Below, piece after piece: positions 57,367 to 64,000 of a DNA stretch of 64,000 nt. This DNA comes from Wohlfahrtiimonas chitiniclastica DSM 18708. GTDB taxonomy: Bacteria > Pseudomonadota > Gammaproteobacteria > Cardiobacteriales > Wohlfahrtiimonadaceae. The translations under genes were made by a program, and so were the position numbers. Location of the stretch: assembly GCF_000375345.1 (NCBI RefSeq), contig NZ_AQXD01000005.1:1-64000 (forward strand). The letters are read 5' to 3'. The first letter of the stretch is position 1. Each line of letters opens with the position of its first letter. The notes below the pieces were generated by a model. That model saw only the letters and a list, made by a program, of their open reading frames with translations. It was not told the DNA's origin and searched no databases.

Positions 57367-58158
57367 ATGCCTGAGATGATCAAGTTACAAGATGTGTCCC
57401 TCTCCTTTGGGAAACGTGTCATTTTTGATGGCATGACGCTTTCGATCCCGAAAGGAAAGATCACAGCCGTGATGGGTCCATCAGGCACGGGGAAAACCAC
57501 GCTGCTTAAATTGATGACCAAACAAGTGGTGCCACAATCGGGCACCATTATGGCGATGGGCAAAGATTTGTCCACGTTGTCGCGCTCAGAGCTGTATGAA
57601 ATGCGTAAACAGATGGGATTATTGTTCCAAAGTGGCGCGCTGTTTACAGACATGACGGTGTATGACAATGTTGCCTTTGCCTTAAGAGAGCACACCAAAC
57701 TCTCTGAAGAACTCATTAACACATTGGTGTTATTAAAATTAGAAGCGGTGGGGCTTCGCGCATTGAAGGATGCAAAGCCCTCATCATTATCCGGTGGACA
57801 AGCGCGCCGTGTGGCATTAGCGCGTGCGATTGCGTTAGATCCACAATTGTTACTTTATGATGAGCCTTTTACTGGGCAAGATCCCATTTCGATGGGGGTT
57901 TTGATGCGTTTGATCAAAGATCTCAATGACGCCCTTGATTTAACGAGCATCATTGTTTCCCATGATGTCGATGAAGTGCTCAGCATTGCCGATTATGTCT
58001 ACATCATCAGTGGTGGGCATGTGATTGCGCATGGCACAGCCGATGAAATTCGCTCTGATGAGAATGTGCAGGTGCGTCAATTCATCGATGGTTTAGCTGA
58101 TGGCCCGATGCCATTTAATCTGCCCACTGTACCGTTGAAGGATGAGTTATTGTCATGA
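57367..58158 (+). CDS. mlaF: MlaF-type phospholipid transport ATPase
   Basis: A 263-residue ABC ATPase: GPSGTGKTT, QSGALFTDMTVYDNVAF as in MlaF, signature SLSGGQARRVALARA, Walker B LLLYDEPFTGQDPIS and SHDVDE. The C-terminal tail VRQFIDGLADGPMPFNLP is the MlaF-specific extension that binds MlaB and the neighbouring subunit. AGGAG precedes the ATG. Confidence 0.93.
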   Translation: MPEMIKLQDVSLSFGKRVIFDGMTLSIPKGKITAVMGPSGTGKTTLLKLMTKQVVPQSGTIMAMGKDLSTLSRSELYEMRKQMGLLFQSGALFTDMTVYDNVAFALREHTKLSEELINTLVLLKLEAVGLRALKDAKPSSLSGGQARRVALARAIALDPQLLLYDEPFTGQDPISMGVLMRLIKDLNDALDLTSIIVSHDVDEVLSIADYVYIISGGHVIAHGTADEIRSDENVQVRQFIDGLADGPMPFNLPTVPLKDELLS

Positions 58159-58931
58159 AATTGATTGAAACGATCGGGCAAAAGACCATTGATTGCGTCA
58201 ATGCCCTTGGGGAAAGCGTGGTGTTTTTCTTTGCTGTGATGCGCCACAGCGGTTATCTATTCCAAAAACCAGGATTATTTGCGCGCCAAGTGTATCAATT
58301 GGGCATCTTGTCGTTGCCCATTATTTTATTGAGCGGCATGTTCATTGGCATGGTGCTTGCGTTTCAAGGCTATGTCAATTTAGTGCGCTTTGGGGCAGAG
58401 GCGTCTGTGGGCACTGTCACAGCATTGGCGCTCTTTCGTGAGTTGGCCTCTGTATTTACAGCACTGCTTTATACGGGGCGCGCGTGTTCATCACTCACTG
58501 CCGAAATTGGTTTGATGCGTGCCACAGAGCAGTGGTCAAGCTATGAGATGATGGCAGTGGACCCTTATCGCTATATTTTATTACCCCGCTTAATGGCGGG
58601 CATCATTGTGGTGCCGATTTTAACGATTTTCTTTTCAGATGTGGGCATTTTAGGCAGTTACTACATTGCCGTTGAGGTCTTAGGGCTCGATGGCGGTGGT
58701 TACTGGTCACAAATGCAGTCATCTGTCATCTTTTATGATGATATTTTCAACGGTGTCATCATTAAAAGTGTTGTGTTTGGCTTAATTTGTAACTTAGTGG
58801 CACTGCGTGAAGGTTTGCGCGGACATGCCACATCAAGTGGTGTGGCCAACTCAACAACAGCGACGGTGGTCAAAGCATCATTGCTCGTATTAGCGGCAGA
58901 CTTTATTTTGACAGCACTTTTGTTCAGATGA
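58155..58931 (+). CDS. mlaE: MlaE-type permease
   Basis: A 258-residue membrane permease. SGMFIGMVLAFQGYVNLVRFGAEASVG, LFRELASVFTALLYTGRACSSLTAEIGLMRATEQ and the C-terminal VFGLICNLVALREGLRGHATSSGVANSTTATVV are MlaE signatures. It overlaps mlaF by 4 bp. The next Mla genes (mlaD, mlaC, mlaB) are not here. Confidence 0.93.
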   Translation: MKLIETIGQKTIDCVNALGESVVFFFAVMRHSGYLFQKPGLFARQVYQLGILSLPIILLSGMFIGMVLAFQGYVNLVRFGAEASVGTVTALALFRELASVFTALLYTGRACSSLTAEIGLMRATEQWSSYEMMAVDPYRYILLPRLMAGIIVVPILTIFFSDVGILGSYYIAVEVLGLDGGGYWSQMQSSVIFYDDIFNGVIIKSVVFGLICNLVALREGLRGHATSSGVANSTTATVVKASLLVLAADFILTALLFR

Positions 58932-58987
58932 TGTTGATGCCGTGGTTTGACGTTCGTTATTCACTATTCTAATCAATAAGGTAACTC

Positions 58988-60649
58988 ATGAAGATGATCA
59001 AAAGCATGTGGGCATCCGCCTTTTTGCTGATGGCGCTTCTCTGTTCGCTCGCCGCTGCGAATGTGGACAAAGATGATGCCGCAACAGAAGATATTTTCTT
59101 GTATAAAGCCATTCCGGGCGACAGCCTATGGAACATTGCCCAGCGCCATCTGCACAGCATTAAACTCTGGACAGAACTTAAAAAAATCAACCATTTAACC
59201 AATGATGACTACATTGAACCGGGAACGCTCATTAAAGTGCCGCGCGCTTGGTTGAAAACGAATCAATCAACAGCCACGCTCGTCAATGCGATTGGCAGTG
59301 TCACCATCATCAATGACAATGAGCAAACATTGCAATATGGCCAAGATTTTACAGATAAAGACAGCCTAATTTTAACCACAGGCGATAAGATCATCACAGG
59401 TGATGATGGATTGGCCACCATTTTATTTAAGGATGGTTCGCGCCTATTGCTGCAAAGCAATAGTGAATTGGTGTTGAAAGATTTGATCGCCTTAGGCGAT
59501 GGTTCATTGAGTGACATTAAATTAGAGCTGGAAAAAGGGCGTTTAGAGAATCGCGTTTATTCCAGCCCAATTTCTAACACCAACTATGAAGTGAAAACAG
59601 CCTCTGCCATGACATCTGTACGCGGCACAGTGTTTCGCATGGGATTAGAAAAAGATGACAACAGCGTGACGGAAGTGGTGACCGGTAAAGTTGTGGCAAA
59701 AAGTGCCGAAGAGGCAGCACAAGGCGCTGAACTCACAGCCGGTGAAGCCATCATCATCACAAAAGAGGGCGATGCCAAGAAAGTTGTGATGTTGCCGCCG
59801 CCTGAGTTTAAATCATTCCCACAATTGATTGAAGCTGTGCCGATTCGCATTGATGTGCCAAAGGCTGACAATGTCATGGGTTATGCCACAAAAGTGGTGC
59901 CTGTTGGGGAAGATGAGCAAGATGCTGTGTCAAGCTTGCGCTCACAAGGTGATGTGCTGTTAGGCGGTGATCTGCCCGATGGCCGTTATCGCATGATCGT
60001 CAGTGCCATTGATGACAATGGCGTCACAGGGCAGCCTGCGAGCTATGAATTCATTTTAAATGCGCGTCCATTTGCTCCAAATCTCACAACGCCTGATAAT
60101 CATGCCAAAGCGTTATTGAAAGATTTAACCTTTGCATGGCAAAAAGTGAACGATGAAGCAAAAACATATTATCTACAAGTGGCGCGTGATGCGGATTTCC
60201 GTGAAGTCATCATTGATGCAGACAATTTAAGTGCGCCTGAATATCAGCCTAAGGATTTATTATCAGGCGTTTATTATTGGCGTGTGGCATCGATTGCGGA
60301 CAATGGCAAACGTGGTCCATTTTCAAGTGTGATGGATACACGCGTGTTGCTTGAAGATCCGAATTTAGATCGTGCCCATGTGAAAACAGCGAATGTGATG
60401 CTTGAATGGGCGCCATTAGAGCAGGGCACACAATATTTGATTCAAGTGTCCAATGATCCAAGCTTTAAGCAAGTGTTACTTGAGCACTCATTGCCAGAAA
60501 CAGAGCTCTTTATTGAGGATCTCGTGCCGGGGACTTATTATTTTCGCATTCAATCCACAGCATTTGATGGTTATGTGAGTGAATGGGGTTTGCCGCAATC
60601 TTTTGAGGTGTTAAATATCCCAAGCATTTCCGCAAAGCTGACGCCATAA
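58988..60649 (+). CDS. LysM-FecR envelope protein with Fn3-like repeats
   Basis: A 553-residue protein with a signal peptide (MWASAFLLMALLCSLAAA). A LysM domain (IPGDSLWNIAQRHLHSIKLWTELKKINHL, about residues 38-80) binds peptidoglycan. FecR-like region about 95-270 (GDKIITGDDGLATILFKDGSRLLLQSNS, VKTASAMTSVRGTVFRM) resembles the FecR domain of proteins that lack the sigma-signalling partner. Two or three Fn3/Ig-like repeats follow with YYWRVASIADNGKRGPFS type strands. There is no TM segment, so it is periplasmic. It lies 56 bp after mlaE. Its role is not known. Confidence 0.82.
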   Translation: MKMIKSMWASAFLLMALLCSLAAANVDKDDAATEDIFLYKAIPGDSLWNIAQRHLHSIKLWTELKKINHLTNDDYIEPGTLIKVPRAWLKTNQSTATLVNAIGSVTIINDNEQTLQYGQDFTDKDSLILTTGDKIITGDDGLATILFKDGSRLLLQSNSELVLKDLIALGDGSLSDIKLELEKGRLENRVYSSPISNTNYEVKTASAMTSVRGTVFRMGLEKDDNSVTEVVTGKVVAKSAEEAAQGAELTAGEAIIITKEGDAKKVVMLPPPEFKSFPQLIEAVPIRIDVPKADNVMGYATKVVPVGEDEQDAVSSLRSQGDVLLGGDLPDGRYRMIVSAIDDNGVTGQPASYEFILNARPFAPNLTTPDNHAKALLKDLTFAWQKVNDEAKTYYLQVARDADFREVIIDADNLSAPEYQPKDLLSGVYYWRVASIADNGKRGPFSSVMDTRVLLEDPNLDRAHVKTANVMLEWAPLEQGTQYLIQVSNDPSFKQVLLEHSLPETELFIEDLVPGTYYFRIQSTAFDGYVSEWGLPQSFEVLNIPSISAKLTP

Positions 60650-60661
60650 ATTATGGATAAG

Positions 60662-60690
60662 AAAAAACCCTGATTCATCAGGGTTTTTTT
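60662..60690. terminator. Bidirectional terminator
   Basis: AAAAAACCCTGA and TCAGGGTTTTTT around TTCA, between the LysM-FecR gene and fumarase. Confidence 0.9.
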
Positions 60691-60697
60691 ATGGGGA

Positions 60698-62212
60698 TTA
60701 TTCAGTCACCACAGGGATTTTACCGATTTTTGCTTGCCATTTAACAGGCTCAGTTTTATGCACGGATTGACCTTTGCTATCAACTGCAACAGTCACAGGC
60801 ATATTTTCCACGGTGAATTCATAAATGGCTTCCATGCCCAAATCTTCAAAGGCTAAGACTTTAGAGGCTTTGATGGCTTTAGACACAAGATAAGCCGCGC
60901 CACCCACTGCCATTAAGTAGGCTGCATTGTTATCTTTGATGGCATCAATGGCGATTTGACCGCGTTCAGCTTTACCGATCATGCCAATTAAGCCCGTTTG
61001 CTCTAGGATTTGGCGGGTGAATTTATCCATACGCGTTGCCGTTGTTGGGCCCGCAGGTCCCACCACTTCATCATGAATCGGATCCACAGGACCCACGTAA
61101 TAGATCAAGCGATTGGTGAAATCAACCGGTAATGGTTCGCCTTTGTTGAGCATTTCCACCAAGCGCTTATGGGCAGCATCGCGACCTGTTAAGATTTTAC
61201 CGGTGAGCAATAAAGTTTCGCCCGGTTGCCATGTGGCCATCTCTTCTTTGGTCAAGGTGTCTAAATTCACCTGACGACCGCCGCTGCCTGTATTGGTGAT
61301 TTCTGGCCAAATGTCCAAGTTTGGTGGTGTCAATACCGCAGGGCCTGTGCCATCTAATGTAAAGTGCGCATGACGAGTGGCCGCGCAGTTTGGAATGATG
61401 GCAACGGGTAAGTTGGCTGCATGGGTTGGGCATTCCATGATTTTAACATCTAATACGGTGGTTAAACCGCCTAAACCTTGTGCGCCGATGCCAAGGGCAT
61501 TGACTTTGTCATAGAGCTCTAAACGAATCTCTTCCGAGCGATTTTGTGGGCCTCTGGCCATCAACTCTTGAATGTCGATCGGCTGCATGAGGGATTTTTT
61601 GGCCATGAGCATTGCTTCTTCAGCCGTACCGCCCACGCCAATCCCTAAAATGCCTGGAGGACACCAGCCTGCGCCCATTTCTGGTACTTTTTGTAGCACC
61701 CAATCCACCACAGAATCAGAAGGGTTGAGCATCGCAAATTTAGTCTTAGCTTCACTACCGCCACCTTTTGCGGCCACATGAATGTCTAATCGATCACCAG
61801 GCACGATGTCATAATGGATCACCGCAGGTGTATTGTCTTTAGTGTTGATGCGTTTGCCCATCGGGTCAGCCAGGACGGAGGCACGCAAAATATTGTCAGG
61901 ATCCGTATAGGCTTTCGCTACGCCTTCATTGATGGCTTGTGTGACATCAAAGCCATCTTCAAAACGTACGTTGGTGCCGATTTCTACAAACACAGTCACG
62001 ATGCCAGTATCTTGGCAAATCGGGCGGCGACCTTCCGCGCACATGCGTGAATTGATGAGGATTTGCGCCATTGCATCTTTAGCCGCTTGAGATTCTTCAC
62101 GCTCATAGGCAGCCGTTAAATTTTTAATGTAATCTTCAGGGTGATAATAAGAGATGAACTGCAAGCTATCATGAATAGATTGCACGAGATCATCACGTTT
62201 AATAATAGTCAC
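60698..62212 (-). CDS. Fumarate hydratase class I (iron-sulfur)
   Basis: A 504-residue oxygen-sensitive fumarase of the citric acid cycle. CQDTGIVTVFVEIG, GGGSEAKTKFAML, GWCPPGILGIGVGGTAEEAMLMAKKSL, the Cys at PNCAATRH and GPTTATRMD are typical of the alpha and beta halves of class I enzymes. GTG 62212 is chosen because AAAGGAG is placed correctly before it; the open frame extends further upstream without support. It carries a terminator and is alone. Confidence 0.93.
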   Translation of the reverse strand: MTIIKRDDLVQSIHDSLQFISYYHPEDYIKNLTAAYEREESQAAKDAMAQILINSRMCAEGRRPICQDTGIVTVFVEIGTNVRFEDGFDVTQAINEGVAKAYTDPDNILRASVLADPMGKRINTKDNTPAVIHYDIVPGDRLDIHVAAKGGGSEAKTKFAMLNPSDSVVDWVLQKVPEMGAGWCPPGILGIGVGGTAEEAMLMAKKSLMQPIDIQELMARGPQNRSEEIRLELYDKVNALGIGAQGLGGLTTVLDVKIMECPTHAANLPVAIIPNCAATRHAHFTLDGTGPAVLTPPNLDIWPEITNTGSGGRQVNLDTLTKEEMATWQPGETLLLTGKILTGRDAAHKRLVEMLNKGEPLPVDFTNRLIYYVGPVDPIHDEVVGPAGPTTATRMDKFTRQILEQTGLIGMIGKAERGQIAIDAIKDNNAAYLMAVGGAAYLVSKAIKASKVLAFEDLGMEAIYEFTVENMPVTVAVDSKGQSVHKTEPVKWQAKIGKIPVVTE

Positions 62213-62290
62213 GTTACGCTCCTTTGTGAATGATTTTGGTGGTGGACAAGCCGCAAAATCATACCACAAAAGCGCAACATTTATCACTGC

Positions 62291-63115
62291 TTAAGCATGG
62301 AAAGGACTGCGATTGAGGGTTTTAAAAGGTAAAACTTGCCAGCCTTCTAGATTTGCTAAATCCATCAATTGTGCCATTTGTGATTCTGTGGGCACATCGA
62401 TGTAAATACAGGCGCCTGTACCTGTAATTTTTGGCATCACACCAATGTTCGTCAATTGTGTGAGATAGCGCCCCATTTGAGGATAGAGTGCAACAATGGC
62501 AGAGGTGCAATCATTGAGATAAGGTTGATCTGGTGATTGTGGCAACATCGGATGGTTGCGCGCTAAATGCTCTGATTGAAACACTTTTTGCGTGCTGATG
62601 GCAATCGGTGGCACGATGAGATATTGCGCGCTTTCCTCTGGCATCATCGGTATGAATTGATCGCCAATGCCTTCTGCCCATGCGCTTTGTCCATAGATGA
62701 AGATTGGCACATCTGCCCCAAGTGTGCGCCCTAAGGCTTGCAACGTTTCAGAAGAGTAATGCAAGCCATACAGTTCATTGATGGCCATCAACGCCGTTGC
62801 GGCATTTGAGCTGCCACCGCCTAAGCCTGCACCCATCGGAATGTGTTTATCTAAAGTAATGGTCACGCCTGTGGTGCGCCCACTTTTCGCTTGTAATAAG
62901 CGAATGGCTTTAACGATCAGATCATTGCCTTCATGAATGAATTCATTGTGATAATCCGCCACAATCTGATCATCCGTCCGGAGTTCAAAACCTAAAGTGT
63001 CCGTCAAAGAGATGAATTGAAAGATCGTTTGGAGGTAATGATAACCATTGTCCTCTTGGCGGACGATGCGCAAAAAGCGATTGATCTTCGCGGGGGCAGG
63101 GTAATAATGCATCAT
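62291..63115 (-). CDS. ispE: 4-diphosphocytidyl-2-C-methyl-D-erythritol kinase
   Basis: A 274-residue GHMP kinase of the MEP isoprenoid pathway. PAPAKINRFLRI, GYHYLQTIFQFI, the ATP-binding PMGAGLGGGSSNAATAL and ADVPIFIYGQSAWAEGIGD fit the family. It overlaps lolB by one base, the usual lolB-ispE linkage. Confidence 0.94.
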   Translation of the reverse strand: MMHYYPAPAKINRFLRIVRQEDNGYHYLQTIFQFISLTDTLGFELRTDDQIVADYHNEFIHEGNDLIVKAIRLLQAKSGRTTGVTITLDKHIPMGAGLGGGSSNAATALMAINELYGLHYSSETLQALGRTLGADVPIFIYGQSAWAEGIGDQFIPMMPEESAQYLIVPPIAISTQKVFQSEHLARNHPMLPQSPDQPYLNDCTSAIVALYPQMGRYLTQLTNIGVMPKITGTGACIYIDVPTESQMAQLMDLANLEGWQVLPFKTLNRSPFHA

Positions 63116-63666
63116 CAGTACAACCAGTGCTCCACTAAGAGGCGTAAACGCACATTGTCACGGGTGAGCTCGATGGTTTTTGGAATGTCACGCTGTTTGT
63201 AATGACCCCATTTTTTATATTCCACATGCCAGCCATCTTCATCAAAGGATTCAATGCGGTTTTGTGCATCGCGTTTAACGAGGGTAGAAGCCGCACCGGG
63301 TTCGCCCACGATCCAACTCGTCATCCCAGAAATTGGCCAATCAAAGCCTGTGATCTCACTAAAGAGCACATCTGGAGATTCGCTTTTATAGGTTTGATCA
63401 TCGGTTTTAAGGGTGCTTTCGGTGGGCGTTACCACCAAATCAATTCTGCCGCTGCCAAGCGGACCTTGGATGATCACTTTTAAATTTTCAGGGGAAATTT
63501 GCTGCCAATTAAAGCTTGCTTGTCCACTGTTGTTTGGTGCTTTTAAAGCCGCGCGACCGATGGCGGTATAACTTTCAAGCGGTTGATTTGGGTCAGGAAT
63601 GTGTGTGGCACAGCCTGTAATGATGAGCATTGCAGCCGCGGCAAGCCCTAAACGTTTGATGGACAT
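63115..63666 (-). CDS. lolB: Outer-membrane lipoprotein receptor LolB
   Basis: A 183-residue lipoprotein with lipobox IITGCATH. The mature start YTAIGRAALKAPNNSGQASFNWQQI and LVVTPTESTLKTDDQTY, then GFDWPISGMTSWIVGEP match LolB, which receives lipoproteins from LolA at the outer membrane. It is cotranscribed with ispE. Confidence 0.9.
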   Translation of the reverse strand: MSIKRLGLAAAAMLIITGCATHIPDPNQPLESYTAIGRAALKAPNNSGQASFNWQQISPENLKVIIQGPLGSGRIDLVVTPTESTLKTDDQTYKSESPDVLFSEITGFDWPISGMTSWIVGEPGAASTLVKRDAQNRIESFDEDGWHVEYKKWGHYKQRDIPKTIELTRDNVRLRLLVEHWLY

Positions 63667-63734
63667 AGTGGAGTTCTCAAGTTAAAAATTGTGAAAACTG
63701 TAACAAGGATTGCCTAAATTGTAAACGGACAATG

Positions 63735-63761
63735 AAAAACACCCGCACTGAATGCGGGTGT
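63735..63761 (-). terminator. Terminator of the partial permease gene
   Basis: ACACCCGCA / TGCGGGTGT with a 5-base loop; on the minus strand five T follow. It lies 20 bp past the stop codon at 63782. Confidence 0.87.
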
Positions 63762-63781
63762 AGAGGGTGTAACTTTAGTGG

Positions 63782-64000
63782 TTATTCAACATTGTGTTGG
63801 CGATCAATGAAGGCTTGTGGGTATTTTCTAAAGCCTTTAGTGACGAATGCCAAATAAATGATACCAATGCTGCCCCAAACCAAACCAATTTGTAATGCCA
63901 TGGCTTCTAAGTTGTACCATAAATAACCGATACAAAGCATACCAAGGAACGGTAAGAACAAATAATGGAAAGTGTTGCGGAATCCTGATTTTTGATTGTC
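63782..64000 (-). CDS. Amino-acid permease-like protein, C-terminal end only
   Basis: The frame is cut by the window edge; only the last 72 codons are seen, ending TAA at 63782. The visible part has two hydrophobic segments (FLPFLGMLCIGYLWYN and ALQIGLVWGSIGIIYLAFV) and the tail RKYPQAFIDRQHNVE, as in APC-superfamily amino-acid/amine permeases. The family is a guess from this short end. Confidence 0.55.
   Translation of the reverse strand, partial: DNQKSGFRNTFHYLFLPFLGMLCIGYLWYNLEAMALQIGLVWGSIGIIYLAFVTKGFRKYPQAFIDRQHNVE

Overview
The window looks like chromosomal DNA of a gammaproteobacterium with moderately low GC. Evidence includes recC, trpE with a Trp-codon leader, bifunctional hisB, lolB, mutM, dksA, darP, mlaFE, ynbA/ynbB-like genes and class I fumarase. 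Gene content and style (separated trpE, UDG-like HolD next to rimI, recJ behind an RpfE-like gene) recall the lineage around Wohlfahrtiimonas/Ignatzschineria (Cardiobacteriales), but that placement is an impression and not a search result. I see no prophage, insertion sequence, CRISPR array or integrase.

Layout. 1-130: end of an rRNA operon (5S rRNA). 0.3-6.7 kb: DUF4375-like gene, LMW tyrosine phosphatase, recC, then convergent trpE with a complete attenuator (leader peptide with tandem Trp codons). 6.85-15.8 kb: housekeeping run pssA, holD-like, rimI, tusA-like, rpfE-like, recJ, guaB, lysS, mtnN. 15.9-23.6 kb: accessory genes (GH32 sucrase, orphan HsdR-like nuclease-fold protein), DUF2069, mutM, proP, mliC-like lipoprotein, DEAD-box helicase. 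24.0-25.4 kb: two tandem single-domain protoglobins, the second behind a perfect FNR/Anr-type palindrome. 25.4-31.8 kb: compact histidine operon hisG-D-C-B-A-F, in which the last gene is a HisF-HisI-HisE fusion and hisH is missing; a HisR/TrpR-type palindrome lies at the promoter.

32-45 kb: sugar lactonase plus SDR dehydrogenase, an unrecognised exported protein, a Fur-box-controlled esterase, two tandem MetQ-type lipoproteins without a transporter, a YnbA / methyltransferase / YnbB / PlsC-like lipid locus, and a TAXI-type TRAP transporter with an FNR-like site. 44.7-51.5 kb (minus strand): pyrC heads a run of genes for a TonB-linked, probably corrinoid, uptake system (tonB-like, btuD-, btuC-, btuB- and btuF-like). 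51.6-53.1 kb: small membrane protein, dksA, and a tRNA cluster Glu-Ala-Glu-(tRNA-like remnant)-Glu.

53-64 kb: darP; then a tightly packed set of a PilG-type response regulator, a PilJ-like two-TM receptor that lacks a recognisable MCP signalling domain, and a ChpA-like protein that carries an Hpt motif but no kinase core; directly followed by mlaF, mlaE and a LysM-FecR envelope protein. The minus strand then holds fumarase, ispE, lolB and the 3' end of an amino-acid permease-like gene. The kinase-less chemosensory cassette is the least conventional system in the window.
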